From the NCBI RefSeq assembly GCF_039523335.1, contig NZ_BAAAFC010000002.1, positions 558,001 through 622,000 of the forward strand: DNA of 64,000 nucleotides. Direction: 5' to 3'. Below the pieces are notes generated by a model. It ran no database searches and had not been told where the DNA came from. It saw only the letters and a program-made list of their open reading frames with translations. Source of the DNA: Marinobacter szutsaonensis (GTDB taxonomy: Bacteria; Pseudomonadota; Gammaproteobacteria; Pseudomonadales; Oleiphilaceae). Position 1 is the first letter of the stretch, and every line of letters starts with the position of its first letter. The position numbers and the translations under genes were made by a program. Shown here one piece after another: positions 45,226 to 55,920 of the stretch.

Positions 45226-45891
45226 CTATTGTAACAGCTTTGCCAGATCGCTGACGGTATTGGCTATGAGGTCGGCTTGCCATAAATCAACCGTTTCCGG
45301 CTCCTCGATGTAACCGTAACGTACGGCAATGGTTCGCATACCGGCATTACGACCAGCCTCGATATCCCGCTCATGGTCGCCCACGTAAATGGCGGTTTCC
45401 GGCTGTGCTCCAATTTGCGTACAGGCCAGGAACAGGGCTTCCGGATGGGGTTTGCGCTGGGCTACATGGTCCGGACACACCACCGCGGCGCAGCGTTGGG
45501 CCAGGCCCAGGGCTTCCACCAGGGGAGCGGCAAAGCGCACCGGCTTGTTGGTGACAATGCCCCAGGGAATGTCCCTCTCTTCGAGGCTCCGCAGGAGTTC
45601 ATCCATCCCCTCGAACAGGGTGGTCTCGACTGCGACGCCGGCTTCGTAGAGGTCCAGGAAGGCGGTGTGCTTTTCGGTGTAATCCGGATGCTCCGATTCC
45701 AGGCCGAAGCCCACCCGTATCATGGCCCGGGCGCCGTTGGAGACGGAACGTCGGATCTGCTCCGGCGGCAGTGGCGCGAGACCGTGTTGTTCCCGCAACT
45801 GGTTCAGGCAGCGGATGAAATCCGGCGCGGTATCGATCAGGGTGCCGTCGAGATCGAACAACACCACGGAAGGCTTTGGATCAGTCGTCAC
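45226..45891 (-). CDS. mupP: N-acetylmuramic acid 6-phosphate phosphatase MupP
   Basis: A 221-residue HAD hydrolase: [15 protein letters not shown] (motif I), VTNKPVRFA (II), and [15 protein letters not shown] (IV). On sequence alone it would be named phosphoglycolate phosphatase. The ubiG-mupP-yciK order is that of Pseudomonas, where this gene encodes MupP of the peptidoglycan recycling bypass to UDP-MurNAc. The ATG lies within the ubiG end (11-base overlap), so the two are coupled. Confidence 0.85.
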   Translation of the reverse strand: MTTDPKPSVVLFDLDGTLIDTAPDFIRCLNQLREQHGLAPLPPEQIRRSVSNGARAMIRVGFGLESEHPDYTEKHTAFLDLYEAGVAVETTLFEGMDELLRSLEERDIPWGIVTNKPVRFAAPLVEALGLAQRCAAVVCPDHVAQRKPHPEALFLACTQIGAQPETAIYVGDHERDIEAGRNAGMRTIAVRYGYIEEPETVDLWQADLIANTVSDLAKLLQ

Positions 45892-46597
45892 GGGAATCCC
45901 TGGCGTGCATGAGGTAGTTCACGTCCACGTCCCGGCCGAGTTTGTAGACCTTGGTGATCGGGTTGTAGGTCATGCCGGTCAGTTCCTGGACTTCCAGGCC
46001 GGCGTGGCGCAGGTGGTCGGACATTTCCGAGGGGCGAATGAACTTCTTCCACTCGTGGGTGCCCTTGGGCAGCATGTTCAGCACATACTCGGCGCCAACG
46101 ATGGCAAACAGGAAAGACTTCGGGTTCCGGTTGATGGTGGACACGAACAGGTGCCCGCCTGGCTTGAGCATGGCAGCGCAGGCCCGGATCACCGAGGCCG
46201 GGTCCGGCACGTGTTCGAGCATCTCCAGGCAGGTGACCACGTCATACTGTCCGGCCTGGTCCGCGTCACGGGCCAGGTCTTCGACCGTGGTTTGCCGGTA
46301 GTCCACCTGGATGCCGCTTTCCAGGCCGTGGAGTTTGGCCACGGACAGCGGCGCTTCGCCCATGTCGATACCGGTGACGTGGGCCCCGCGCTGGGCCATG
46401 CCTTCGGACAGCAGGCCGCCGCCACAACCTACGTCCAGCACCTTCTTGCCGGCGAGGGAGACCCGCTCGTCGATGTAGTTCAGACGCAGCGGGTTGATGT
46501 CGTGCAGCGGCTTGAACTCGCTGGAGGGATCCCACCAGCGACTGGCCAGGGCCTCGAATTTGGCAATTTCATTCCGGTCTACGTTCTGATTGGTCAT
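45881..46597 (-). CDS. ubiG: Ubiquinone O-methyltransferase UbiG
   Basis: A 238-residue SAM-dependent O-methyltransferase of ubiquinone synthesis. It has [19 protein letters not shown] at the N-terminus, the SAM motif [34 protein letters not shown] and a C-terminal [20 protein letters not shown], all diagnostic for UbiG. It precedes mupP and follows mtaD. Confidence 0.97.
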   Translation of the reverse strand: MTNQNVDRNEIAKFEALASRWWDPSSEFKPLHDINPLRLNYIDERVSLAGKKVLDVGCGGGLLSEGMAQRGAHVTGIDMGEAPLSVAKLHGLESGIQVDYRQTTVEDLARDADQAGQYDVVTCLEMLEHVPDPASVIRACAAMLKPGGHLFVSTINRNPKSFLFAIVGAEYVLNMLPKGTHEWKKFIRPSEMSDHLRHAGLEVQELTGMTYNPITKVYKLGRDVDVNYLMHARDSRDD

Positions 46598-46630
46598 GTT
46601 GGTCTCTGCCTGGAAATCGTCTGAATTCGG

Positions 46631-47974
46631 TTATTGGGCCTGATATTGCCGGATACGGTCACGCCAGTCATTGACCCTTAGCATGAGGTCGGCCACATCG
46701 ATCCGGGTCAGTTTGCCTTCCTGTAACTGAGGTACGCCGTGAATCCAGCTATGGCTTACTGCCCGGGCGTGGTTGCTGTAAACGAGATGGGAGGCCGGGT
46801 CGTAGACCGGCTGCAGGAACGGATCGCTGAGGTCGATGGCAATGATGTCCGCCAGTTTGCCGGGTACCAGGGAGCCCAGATCGTGTTCGCGGCCGAGGGC
46901 CCGTGCACCATTGATGGTGGCCATGGCCAGGGCCTGGTGGGCGGACAGGGCCGCGGCATCACCGGCGACAGCCTTGGCGACCATGGCGGCGCTGCGGAGT
47001 TCGCCGAACAGGTCCAGATCGTTGTTGCTGGCCGCGCCGTCGGTGCCGATGGCGACATTGATGCCGTGGTCCATGAGCTTCTGCACCGGGCAGAAACCGC
47101 TGGCGAGCTTCAGATTGGATTCGGGGCAGTGAATGATATGGGCCCCGCTGGTGGTCAGCCGTTCGATGTCGGAATCATCGATTTGGGTCATATGCACGCA
47201 TTGGGTGTCCGGTCCGAGTAGGCCTTTCTCCTCGATGCGCGCTGTCGGCCGCTGGCCGAATTTCTCGACGGCATCAGTCACTTCAAAGGCGGTCTCGTGC
47301 AGATGAATCTGGATCCGGGCGCCAGTGGCCTCCGACAGTGCCACCGCGTCGCCCAGGGGGCCGTCGGAAACAGTGTAAGGCGCGTGGGGGCCGATGGCGG
47401 GCGTGATGTATTCGTCGTCCTTCCAGGCCTCGATCAGATCCGCCCCCTTTCGCAGGTACTCCTCTGGCCCCGAGCCCCAGGCCGTGGGGAAGTCGATCAG
47501 CGGGAAACACACCTGCGCCCGCATGCCCACATCGTGGGCGGCCTGGGCCACGATTTCCGGGAAGAAGTACATATCGGAGAAGGTGGTGGTGCCTGTCCGC
47601 AGCATCTCGGCCATGGCCAGTTGGGTGCCGTCGGCGATGAATTGCTCGCCAATGAACTGGTGCTCTGCCGGCCAGATGTAATCGTTCAGCCAGGTCATCA
47701 GGGGCAGGTCGTCGGCCATGCCCCGGAACAGGGACATGGCGGCGTGGCCGTGCATGTTGATCAGGCCGGGCATGACCACGTGATCGGGCAGATCAATGGT
47801 TTCCCTGGTCCGGTAATCACGGTCCGCCTCGTCCTGAGGGAGCAGGGCCAGGATTCGGGAGCCCTGAAGGATGAGGGCGTGGTTCTCCAGGATGACGCCG
47901 GCGGGTTCGATGGGAATCACCCATCTGGCATTGATTCGGATATCGGCCGCGGTGGTGATGGTTTCTGCCGTCAT
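46631..47974 (-). CDS. mtaD: Methylthioadenosine/S-adenosylhomocysteine deaminase
   Basis: A 447-residue amidohydrolase. The metal histidines are in NMHGHAAMSLFRG, and catalysis-relevant segments are GIGPHAPYT-like (PHAPYTVSDG), HLHE, HCPESNLKLASG and GTDGAASNNDLDL. It is positioned as in Pseudomonas aeruginosa, where MtaD deaminates 5'-methylthioadenosine to methylthioinosine for the methionine salvage pathway; mtnA is divergent across a 211-base gap. No mtnP/mtip gene is visible here. Confidence 0.93.
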   Translation of the reverse strand: MTAETITTAADIRINARWVIPIEPAGVILENHALILQGSRILALLPQDEADRDYRTRETIDLPDHVVMPGLINMHGHAAMSLFRGMADDLPLMTWLNDYIWPAEHQFIGEQFIADGTQLAMAEMLRTGTTTFSDMYFFPEIVAQAAHDVGMRAQVCFPLIDFPTAWGSGPEEYLRKGADLIEAWKDDEYITPAIGPHAPYTVSDGPLGDAVALSEATGARIQIHLHETAFEVTDAVEKFGQRPTARIEEKGLLGPDTQCVHMTQIDDSDIERLTTSGAHIIHCPESNLKLASGFCPVQKLMDHGINVAIGTDGAASNNDLDLFGELRSAAMVAKAVAGDAAALSAHQALAMATINGARALGREHDLGSLVPGKLADIIAIDLSDPFLQPVYDPASHLVYSNHARAVSHSWIHGVPQLQEGKLTRIDVADLMLRVNDWRDRIRQYQAQ

Positions 47975-48185
47975 TGACCTGCCTTACAGCGTTGGGCGCA
48001 GCCTGTGCGCTCCGGAATGAAATGTAGCCCGAAAGTATAACCAGTGGCTGCGGCAAGGACTACCCGGGGGCTTGTTTAATGCGATGGTTGGTACCAACTT
48101 GGATAGAGGGGCAAGATTTTCGGAGTGCTTCCCCGGCTATCACCGCTATACTGCGGGCTTTTGAAGGACTGACACGGAGACGTTT

Positions 48186-49247
48186 ATGGCGAATGAATTC
48201 CGTCCGGATGAACGCAACATCGGTACCGTGGCCATGCGCTGGCACGGGCACTCCCTGGAATTACTGGATCAGCGGTTGCTGCCAACGGAGGAACACTGGA
48301 TTACCTCGGAAGGCGCTTCGGGCGTTGCCCAGTGTATCCGGGACATGGTGGTCCGGGGCGCCCCGGCGATCGGTATCAGCGCCGCCTACGGCGTTGCCCT
48401 GGCAGCTCGTCATGCAGGTGGCGGCGACTGGAAGGCGGAGATCCGGCAGGCCATCCGCGAGCTGGCGGAATCCCGGCCGACAGCGGTGAACCTGTTCTGG
48501 GCGTTGCAGCGGATGGAGAGGGTGTTCCACGAGTGCCATTCCCTGGATGAGGCCGTCAAACGCCTGGCCGCAGAGGCCCAAAGCATCCACGAGGAAGACC
48601 TGGAAGCCAATTTCGCCATGGCGGATCATGCCCTGGAATTCATGAACCCGGACAAGCCGATATCGGTGCTGACCCACTGCAATACCGGGGCTCTGGCCAC
48701 CGGTGGCTATGGCACTGCCCTGGGCGTCATCCGCCGGCTGCACGAGAAAAAGCTGCTCCGGAGTGTTTATGCCGATGAAACCCGGCCCTGGTTGCAGGGT
48801 AGCCGGCTGACAGCATGGGAGCTGTCTCGGGATGGCATTCCGGTGACCCTCAATGCCGACGGGGCAGCTGCTGCCATCCTGGCCAGCGGCAAGGTGAAAT
48901 GGATCGTGGTGGGCGCAGACCGGATTACCGCCAACGGTGACGTCGCCAACAAGATTGGTACATACAGCCTCGCGGTATTGGCCCGCCACCACAAGGTCGG
49001 ATTCATGGTGGTGGCGCCTTCCAGTACGGTAGATATGTCCCTGGCTTCCGGCCGCGATATTCCTATCGAGGAGCGGGACGGCACCGAAGTGCGAGAGATA
49101 CGGGGCATTCCGTTGGCGCCGCCGGGTGTGCAGGTATTCAATCCGGTGTTTGATGTGACGCCGGCCAGTCTGATCGACGCCATCGTTACCGAGAAAGGCG
49201 TCATCCACAATCCCAACATCACCGGGATGCGTGCCTTATTTGGTTGA
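48186..49247 (+). CDS. mtnA: Methylthioribose-1-phosphate isomerase
   Basis: A 353-residue isomerase of the eIF2B-like fold that turns methylthioribose-1-P into methylthioribulose-1-P. The family motifs are [37 protein letters not shown] (catalytic Cys), [17 protein letters not shown] and [17 protein letters not shown] (catalytic Asp). The promoter may include TATACT at 48147-48152. The last 12 bases overlap the convergent XRE gene. Works with MtaD in purine-linked methionine salvage. Confidence 0.96.
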   Translation: MANEFRPDERNIGTVAMRWHGHSLELLDQRLLPTEEHWITSEGASGVAQCIRDMVVRGAPAIGISAAYGVALAARHAGGGDWKAEIRQAIRELAESRPTAVNLFWALQRMERVFHECHSLDEAVKRLAAEAQSIHEEDLEANFAMADHALEFMNPDKPISVLTHCNTGALATGGYGTALGVIRRLHEKKLLRSVYADETRPWLQGSRLTAWELSRDGIPVTLNADGAAAAILASGKVKWIVVGADRITANGDVANKIGTYSLAVLARHHKVGFMVVAPSSTVDMSLASGRDIPIEERDGTEVREIRGIPLAPPGVQVFNPVFDVTPASLIDAIVTEKGVIHNPNITGMRALFG

Positions 49248-49976
49248 GGTGTCGTCCTTGCCCTCGTAGTGGGCTTTCAGTCTACGGACTTCCTGCTCCT
49301 GTTCCTCCACGAAGTGCAGGGACATCTCGAAGCTCTGGCGGGTGAATTCCAGTACCCGCCGGAAGCCTTCATCGGACAGGTTCCGGGCGTCATCGTGGCG
49401 CCGGAAGATATTGATGAATTCCCGCTCCCGTTCAAACTGCAGTGGCAGTCTGCCCACACCCCAATCGTTCAGTATCTTCCAGACTTCCGGGTTGTAGTTC
49501 CGGGTGGTGCGCATGATAAAGGGAATAGGATCGTTGCGGGCGATCAGTGCCGCCAGTCGCAGGATCAGTTCGAAGGAGAGGGTGGACGTGCCGTTCTCGA
49601 TGGCCTCGAGCACCGATTTGTCCTTGAGATTGAGCGCCTCGCTCATCTCAGTCAGCGTAAGCCCTGCCACCTCCCGGATATCCTTCAGCGACTGGCCGGC
49701 GATCAGCATGGCTCGTAGCTGCTCCTGGGAGTTGATCAGGGCGCGACCGAATCGCAGTGAGGTATCGGTGGCCCGGGCACCGAAGCGAAGGGCAGAGCCG
49801 GTAAGCTGGTAGATCCGGTCCACCAGACCCTCCGGGGCTTTTTCCGGTGCGCCGGAGGTCTCGATGGCCTCCACTTTCTCCATGGATTTCATGGCGTGGA
49901 GGGCGTCCAGCAGCATGTCGCGAATTTCCCTCGCATTCTGCTGGCTGATTTTCGACTCTTCCTTCCTGGAGGTCAT
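49236..49976 (-). CDS. XRE-family transcription regulator
   Basis: A 246-residue cytoplasmic protein. Residues about 90-155 form a lambda-repressor-like [23 protein letters not shown], then [20 protein letters not shown] and [11 protein letters not shown]. The N-terminal 75 residues and a C-terminal helical, highly charged part ([20 protein letters not shown]) are not recognised. It sits 17 bases downstream of prc on the same strand and overlaps the mtnA end by 12 bases. Targets unknown. Confidence 0.82.
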   Translation of the reverse strand: MTSRKEESKISQQNAREIRDMLLDALHAMKSMEKVEAIETSGAPEKAPEGLVDRIYQLTGSALRFGARATDTSLRFGRALINSQEQLRAMLIAGQSLKDIREVAGLTLTEMSEALNLKDKSVLEAIENGTSTLSFELILRLAALIARNDPIPFIMRTTRNYNPEVWKILNDWGVGRLPLQFEREREFINIFRRHDDARNLSDEGFRRVLEFTRQSFEMSLHFVEEQEQEVRRLKAHYEGKDDTSTK

Positions 49977-49993
49977 AAAAACGGGCCGTTGGT

Positions 49994-52165
49994 TTACTGG
50001 GCCGGTGCCTGGACCGCAAAGTGCCGGCGCTGCAGGATAGAAGCCATCTGTTGGTCCAGCTCCAGCATGTCCGCCATGATGTGGCCGCCTTCCCGGATCA
50101 CGAAGTCCAGTTCCTCATCGGTGGTATCCAGATCGGCAGCCTGGGCATCCTGCCAGTCCTCCAGGGCCTCCAGGGAGTCGAAAGGTTCTTCACCGCGCAG
50201 CTCCCGGCGGGCGTTGGCAATGGTCAGACGGGTACGCTCGATCTGTTCGTGCTGGGTCTTGCGTTCGTCGAAGTTCAGGCTGACGGTTTCCAGTTGCCGC
50301 TGCTTTTCAAGGAATTCAATTTCCCGCTGGAGCAGCTTGAACTCGGGGTTGGTGTCGAACCGGGATTCGTGGCGTTTACGCAGTTCACCGATGATCCCGC
50401 TGAAATCAAAATAGCGGGTATGGGGGACCGCCTCGATCTGATCCCAGGGCAGAGCATGGTCCAGGGCGTCTTCGCCGATCCGGGTCTTGTCGACCCGGGA
50501 AGGGATCTCGATATCGGGGATCACGCCCTTGTGCTGGGTCGAGCCGCCGGATACCCGATAGAACTTGGACTGGGTGATTTTCAGCTGACCGTGATTCAGC
50601 GGGCGAACCGCCTGCACGGTACCTTTACCAAAGGTCTGCGAGCCCACCACGAGCCCGCGGCCATAGTCCTGGATGGCGCCGGCGAAAATCTCCGATGCTG
50701 AGGCGCTCATGCGGTTGACCAGTACGACCAGCGGGCCGTCATAGGCAACCGAGGGATCCTCGTCGTTGAGAACCTGGACATCGTTGTTGGCGTTTCGGAT
50801 CTGCACTGTGGGGCCCTTGTCGATAAACAGGCCAACCAGGTCGTTGGCTTCGTGCAGCGCGCCACCGCCGTTGTTACGCAGGTCAACCACCAGGCCGTCG
50901 ACACCGTCTTCCTGCAGTTCCCCGATGAGTTTGCGTACATCCCGGGTGGTGCTCTTGTAGTTCGGATCGCCGGCCTGCATGGCCTGAAAATCGGCATAGA
51001 AGGTGGGGATGGTGATCACGCCCACCTTGTAATCCTCGCCGCCACGCTCAAGTTCGATCACATCCTTGCTGGCGCTTTGCTCCTCGAGTTTTACCTCGTC
51101 GCGCTTGATGGCGATGCTCTTGGTGACAGTTTCATCCGACGCGTTGGCGGGAATGACCTCCAGAGTTACTACAGAATCCCGGGGCCCGCGAATCAGGTCC
51201 ACCACTTCATCCAGGCGCCAGCCAATCACGTTAATGGTTTTCTCGCCTTCCTGACCAACGCCGACAATGCGGTCGGCCGGCTGCAGCTGGCCCTGCTTGG
51301 ATGCGGGCCCGCCGGGTACCAGGCGAACCACCTTGGTGAACTCGTTATCCGATTGCAGCACCGCGCCGATACCTTCGAGGGAGAGACTCATGTTGATGTT
51401 GAAGTTCTCGGAGGTCCGGGGAGAGAAATAGGAGGTGTGCGGGTCCCACATGCCGGTAAAGGCATTCATGTAGGCCTGGAAGGCATCCTCGCTGCGGGCC
51501 TGGTAGGCACGTTTGAGTTGGCCCTCGTAGCGCTGGCGCAGGTTCTCCTCGATCTCGTCATCCTCGGTGCCGTTCAGTCTCTGCGCCAGCACCGCATTCT
51601 TGATGCGCTTGACCCAGAGATTGTCCAGAGCGGCCTGGTCGGCTTCCCAGTCCGCCTCGGAACGGTCCAGCAGGATGGTTTCATTGGCGGAGAAATCCAG
51701 GTTTTCCAGCCCCTGATCGAGCGTATTTAGGGCGAACTGGAGGCGTTCGATAATGCGCTGCTGGACCAGGTTGTAGATATCAAAGCCCGGCTGCAACTGG
51801 CCGGTTTTCAGGGCGGAGCCAAGCTGGGATTTCACCCGGCCAAACCGCTGGATGTCCTGCTGGGTCAGGTAGATCTTCTGTCCATCGAGGTATTCCAGGT
51901 AAGCACTGAAAACGTCCCCGGAAAGTTCGTCACTGATGCCCAGGTCGCGGAAGTGGGTGAACTGCAGCTGGCGGGCAATCAGGATATTGGCCCGGGCCTG
52001 ATCAATGGTCGGGGCAACCGGCTCGTAGACCTTGGTGTCGTCCGGTTTAGCCTGGAGTCCGAGTGGCGTAGAGACCAGCAGTGCGATGGCAAGGGCACGG
52101 CAAAGACCTTTTCCTCGCCCAGTGAACGGACGGCTACGGGACATCATGTTTTCCGCGATGGTCAT
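49994..52165 (-). CDS. prc: Tail-specific carboxy-terminal processing protease Prc
   Basis: A 723-residue periplasmic S41A serine protease with an N-terminal signal anchor (ALAIALLVSTPLGLQA). The order is: N-terminal helical domain, PDZ (SLEGIGAVLQSDNEFTKVV, about 255-320), then the protease core with the catalytic Ser in SASEIFAG (about 489) and Lys in GSQTFGKG (about 514). A DUF3340 C-terminal domain follows. E. coli Prc is 682 residues and cleaves PBP3 and lipoprotein-related substrates; this form is slightly longer. An XRE gene follows 17 bases downstream. Confidence 0.96.
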   Translation of the reverse strand: MTIAENMMSRSRPFTGRGKGLCRALAIALLVSTPLGLQAKPDDTKVYEPVAPTIDQARANILIARQLQFTHFRDLGISDELSGDVFSAYLEYLDGQKIYLTQQDIQRFGRVKSQLGSALKTGQLQPGFDIYNLVQQRIIERLQFALNTLDQGLENLDFSANETILLDRSEADWEADQAALDNLWVKRIKNAVLAQRLNGTEDDEIEENLRQRYEGQLKRAYQARSEDAFQAYMNAFTGMWDPHTSYFSPRTSENFNINMSLSLEGIGAVLQSDNEFTKVVRLVPGGPASKQGQLQPADRIVGVGQEGEKTINVIGWRLDEVVDLIRGPRDSVVTLEVIPANASDETVTKSIAIKRDEVKLEEQSASKDVIELERGGEDYKVGVITIPTFYADFQAMQAGDPNYKSTTRDVRKLIGELQEDGVDGLVVDLRNNGGGALHEANDLVGLFIDKGPTVQIRNANNDVQVLNDEDPSVAYDGPLVVLVNRMSASASEIFAGAIQDYGRGLVVGSQTFGKGTVQAVRPLNHGQLKITQSKFYRVSGGSTQHKGVIPDIEIPSRVDKTRIGEDALDHALPWDQIEAVPHTRYFDFSGIIGELRKRHESRFDTNPEFKLLQREIEFLEKQRQLETVSLNFDERKTQHEQIERTRLTIANARRELRGEEPFDSLEALEDWQDAQAADLDTTDEELDFVIREGGHIMADMLELDQQMASILQRRHFAVQAPAQ

Positions 52166-52349
52166 AAATACTTACCTGACGGTGCTGGGTAATCGACGGC
52201 CAAATTTGGGCGGCCCCGAACCCGTGAGCGATAAATTTATTGTAGGCAAGCGCTATCCCCGTTGCCATAGGCAGGGAGTATCGGTTCGTGACAATCTGTC
52301 CATGAAATGGTCAGATTGGTAACGGGAGAGACAAAGAGAAAGATAAGGC

Positions 52350-52375
52350 GGCCGGCGGGCAAAGCCCCGCCGGCC
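52350..52375 (-). terminator. GC-rich hairpin after the fadB-like gene
   Basis: GGCCGGCGGG (52350-52359) and CCCGCCGGCC (52366-52375) form a perfect 10-bp stem with a 6-base loop, 9 bases after the fadB-like stop. A weak T-rich run (CCTTATCTTT on the minus strand) follows. Confidence 0.7.
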
Positions 52376-52383
52376 GGGCGGGA

Positions 52384-54534
52384 TCAGGCGAACTCTGTGT
52401 CGGTCTCGGCCTTCTCCACGAGCAGGCGCGGAGGCGCGAAACGCCCACCGAATTGCGATTCCAGCTCTTTGGCACGCTCGGTGAAGGCGCGCACGCCGTA
52501 CTGGTTGATGAACTGGATGGCGCCGCCGGTCCAGGGGGCATAGCCGATACCGAAGATGCTGCCGATGTTGGCATCCTCGACGGTTCTGAGCACACCTTCT
52601 TCCAGGCAGCGGACCGTCTCGATGGCCTGGATGAACAGGATTCGGTCCTTGAGGTCCTGCAGCGAGGTGGCGCGGGCTTTGTCCTGGTCCACGAACAGGT
52701 TCTCAAGCTCCGGCCAGAGGTACTTCTTGCCCTTGTCCGGGTATTGATAGAAGCCAGCGCCGGCTGCCTTACCCTTGCGGCCATGCTCGTTGACCATCGC
52801 ATCAATGATCGCCTCGGCGGGATGGGCGTTCCAGGCGCCGCCGGCGGCTTCGGTGTCTCTGCGGCTCTGATCCCGGATGTGCTGCATGAGTGTCATGCTG
52901 ACTTCGTCGGAAATGGCCAGCGGACCCACCGGCATGCCCGCGAGCACGCCCGCATTTTCAATGCTGGAGGGATGGATGCCTTCGCCGAGCATGGCAATGC
53001 CTTCTTTGACGAAAGTACCGAATACCCGGGAGGTGAAGAAACCGCGGCTGTCGTTCACCACAATCGGGATCTTGCCGATCTGCTGGACGTAGTCGAACGC
53101 CCGGGCCAGGGTCTCATCGGAGGTTTTCTCACCCACGATGATCTCCACCAGCTGCATCTTGTCCACCGGCGAGAAGAAATGCAGGCCGATGAAGTTATCG
53201 GGCTTGCCGGACGCTTCGGCCAGCTGGGTGATGGGAATGGTGGAGGTGTTGGAAGCGAAGATACCGTTGGCTACCATTTTCGGCTCCGCTTCCCGGGTTA
53301 CCTTGCCTTTCAGGTCGCTGTCCTCGAACACCGCCTCGATAATCAGATCGCAACCCTCAAGGTCGTCTGCAGAATCCGTTGGCTTGATCCGGTCCAGGAT
53401 GGCGGATTTCTGCTCATCGGTCATGCGGCCACGACTGACTTTCTTGTCCAGCAGTTGCTCTGAATAGCGTTTGCCGTTCTCCGCGTTTTCCACGGACACA
53501 TCCTTGAGCACAACGTCGACGCCTCGAACGGCGGTGGCATAGGCAATACCTGCCCCCATCATGCCCGCGCCCAGTACGCCCACCTTGCTGAAGGTTGCCC
53601 GGTCGACCCCGTCCGGGCGGCTGCCGCCTGCCTTGATGGCGTTGAGCTGGAACCAGAAGGTGCCCGTCATGTTCTTGGCGACCTGTCCCACCACCAGCTC
53701 AGTGAAGTAACGGGTCTCGATCAGGCTGCCGTTGTCGAAATCCACCTGCGCACCTTCCACGGCGGCCGACAGGATGCGTTCAGGTGCCGGGTAACAGCCC
53801 TTGGTTTTCTGCTTGAGCATGGCCGGGGCGATGGCGAGCTTCTGGGCCATGGCGGGGTGGTGCGGTGCACCGCCAGGGAATTTAAACCCCTTCTGGTCCC
53901 AGGGCTGCTGCTTTTCCGGATGCGCCTCGATGAATGCCCGGGCAGTGCTCAGCAGTTCCTCGGGGGCGCTGACCAGTTCATCCACGATGCCGGCGTTGAG
54001 GGCGGCTTTCGGGTTCACCTTCTTGCCCTCCATGAGGAAGGGGAAGGCGGCTTCCAGACCGATCATCCGGGGCAGTCGCTGGGTGCCACCGCCACCGGGC
54101 AGCAGGCCCAGGGTGACTTCCGGCAGGCCGAGCTGGATGCTGTCGTCATCCAGGGCAATGCGGTGATGGCAGGCCAGGGTGATTTCCAGGCCACCACCGA
54201 GAGCCGTACCGTTGATCGCCGCCACTACGGGTTTGCCGGTGGTTTCAAGGAAGCGAAGGTCGGCCTTCAGACCATTGACCATGTCTTCGAATTCCTGGGC
54301 CTGGTCCCGGGTGACACTGTGCAGTTCCTTGAGATCGCCGCCGGCGAAGAAGGTTTTCTTGGCCGAGGTGATGATAATGCCGCGGATGTTCTCAAGGTCT
54401 TCCTTAACCCGGCTGACGGTTTCGGACAGGCCGCTACGGAACTCCCCATTCATGGTGTTGGCGGACTGGTTCGGCATGTCGATAGTGAGGGTCAGGATCT
54501 GGTCTGAACCCAGGTCATACTTGATGGCACTCAT
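52384..54534 (-). CDS. Bifunctional enoyl-CoA hydratase/3-hydroxyacyl-CoA dehydrogenase (FadB/FadJ-like)
   Basis: A 716-residue beta-oxidation multienzyme. The crotonase half has AAINGTALGGGLEITLACHHR and LPEVTLGLLPGGGGTQRLPR (active acids). The dehydrogenase half starts GVLGAGMMGAGIAYATA (NAD) and contains GLHFFSPVDKMQLVEII (active His) and NDSRGFFTSRV. The start MSAIKYDLG at 54534 is preferred; the upstream frame to 54612 is inside the intergenic and thiolase end. The thiolase gene precedes it by about 29 bases, so they form an operon like fadAB. Confidence 0.93.
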   Translation of the reverse strand: MSAIKYDLGSDQILTLTIDMPNQSANTMNGEFRSGLSETVSRVKEDLENIRGIIITSAKKTFFAGGDLKELHSVTRDQAQEFEDMVNGLKADLRFLETTGKPVVAAINGTALGGGLEITLACHHRIALDDDSIQLGLPEVTLGLLPGGGGTQRLPRMIGLEAAFPFLMEGKKVNPKAALNAGIVDELVSAPEELLSTARAFIEAHPEKQQPWDQKGFKFPGGAPHHPAMAQKLAIAPAMLKQKTKGCYPAPERILSAAVEGAQVDFDNGSLIETRYFTELVVGQVAKNMTGTFWFQLNAIKAGGSRPDGVDRATFSKVGVLGAGMMGAGIAYATAVRGVDVVLKDVSVENAENGKRYSEQLLDKKVSRGRMTDEQKSAILDRIKPTDSADDLEGCDLIIEAVFEDSDLKGKVTREAEPKMVANGIFASNTSTIPITQLAEASGKPDNFIGLHFFSPVDKMQLVEIIVGEKTSDETLARAFDYVQQIGKIPIVVNDSRGFFTSRVFGTFVKEGIAMLGEGIHPSSIENAGVLAGMPVGPLAISDEVSMTLMQHIRDQSRRDTEAAGGAWNAHPAEAIIDAMVNEHGRKGKAAGAGFYQYPDKGKKYLWPELENLFVDQDKARATSLQDLKDRILFIQAIETVRCLEEGVLRTVEDANIGSIFGIGYAPWTGGAIQFINQYGVRAFTERAKELESQFGGRFAPPRLLVEKAETDTEFA

Positions 54535-54563
54535 GTTCGGTTCTCCTGTAATGGAACGTGGGT

Positions 54564-55772
54564 TCAAACGCGCTCGATGATGGTGGCAATGCCCATGCCG
54601 CCACCGACACATAGGGTGGCAAGGCCATAGCGCAGTTCGCGGCGCTCCAGCTCATCCAGCAGGGTGCCGAGGATGATGGCGCCGGTTGCACCCAGCGGGT
54701 GGCCCATGGCGATGGCGCCCCCGTTCACGTTCACTTTCTCGTCCGGAACCGAGAGTTCTCTCTGGAAGCGCATCACCACGGAGGCGAAGGCTTCATTCAC
54801 TTCAAAAAGGTCAATCTGGTCTGCGGTCATGCCGGCTTTTTCCAGCGCCTTGCGGGCCGCTGGGGCCGGGCCGGTCAGCATGATGGTCGGGTCGGTGCTG
54901 GTGACTGCGGTGGCGACGATACGGGCCCGTGGCGTCAGACCCATGGCCTTACCCTTGGCTTCGCTGCCGATGAGCATGGCGGTCGCGCCATCCACGATGC
55001 CGGAGGAGTTGCCCGCATGGTGGACGTGGTTGATCTTCTCCACGTAGTGGTATTTTTCGCGGGCAACGCCGTCAAAGCCCATTTCGCCCATCATCTGGAA
55101 GGAAGGCTTGAGCCCGGCCAGGGATTCCAGAGTGGTGTTGCCACGCACGTGTTCGTCGCGGTCCAGGATGACCACGCCGTTCTGGTCGGTGACGGGAATG
55201 ATGGATTTACTGAAATAGCCCTTTTCCCAGGCGTTGGCCGCTTTCTGCTGGGACCGGACGGCAAATCCGTCTACATCTTCCCGGCTGAAGCCTTCAATGG
55301 TGGCGATCAGGTCGGCCCCTATGCCCTGGGGCATGAAACCGGTATGCAGGTTGGTTTCCGGGTCAGTGGCCCAGGCGCCGCCGTCGGAACCCATGGGCAC
55401 GCGGGACATGGCTTCCACACCGCCGGCCACCACCATGTCCTCCCAGCCGGAGCGGACTTTCATGGCAGCAAGGTTTACGGCTTCCAGGCCCGAGGCACAG
55501 AAGCGGTTCAGGGTAACGCCAGCTACTTTTTCGTCCCAGTCCGCCGCGAGAGCGGCGGTCTTGGCAATGTCGGCGCCCTGGTCGCCGACTGCAGTGACGC
55601 AGCCCATGACGATGTCATCCACCTGGGCGGTGTCGAGGCTGTTGCGCTCCTGCAGGGACCGGAGCATTGAGGTCAGCAGGGTGATGGGTTTGACGCTGTG
55701 CAGCGAACCGTCTTTCTTGCCGCGGCCCCGGGGGGTGCGGACTGCGTCAAAGATATACGCCTCGGTGGTCAT
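54564..55772 (-). CDS. Acetyl-CoA C-acyltransferase (thiolase)
   Basis: A 402-residue thiolase. Nucleophile C92 lies in [16 protein letters not shown], the active histidine in [15 protein letters not shown], and the second cysteine in CVGGGMGIA near the C-terminus. Length is near FadA/FadI and AtoB forms. Co-operonic with the FadB-like gene, so the last step of beta-oxidation is likely, but polyhydroxyalkanoate or acetoacetyl-CoA use cannot be excluded. Confidence 0.94.
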   Translation of the reverse strand: MTTEAYIFDAVRTPRGRGKKDGSLHSVKPITLLTSMLRSLQERNSLDTAQVDDIVMGCVTAVGDQGADIAKTAALAADWDEKVAGVTLNRFCASGLEAVNLAAMKVRSGWEDMVVAGGVEAMSRVPMGSDGGAWATDPETNLHTGFMPQGIGADLIATIEGFSREDVDGFAVRSQQKAANAWEKGYFSKSIIPVTDQNGVVILDRDEHVRGNTTLESLAGLKPSFQMMGEMGFDGVAREKYHYVEKINHVHHAGNSSGIVDGATAMLIGSEAKGKAMGLTPRARIVATAVTSTDPTIMLTGPAPAARKALEKAGMTADQIDLFEVNEAFASVVMRFQRELSVPDEKVNVNGGAIAMGHPLGATGAIILGTLLDELERRELRYGLATLCVGGGMGIATIIERV

Positions 55773-55920
55773 TACCTTTCCTCTGATGGTTTTGTCGGAT
55801 TATCGTTATCAGTCGACTAACCATAGCCCCTGCGGGGCAGGGTGGGTAATGACGCGGGCTGCCAATCCCATTGGCGAAATTGCTCAGGACACCCTGGGTC
55901 AGCAGCGCCGCGGGGTTCGT

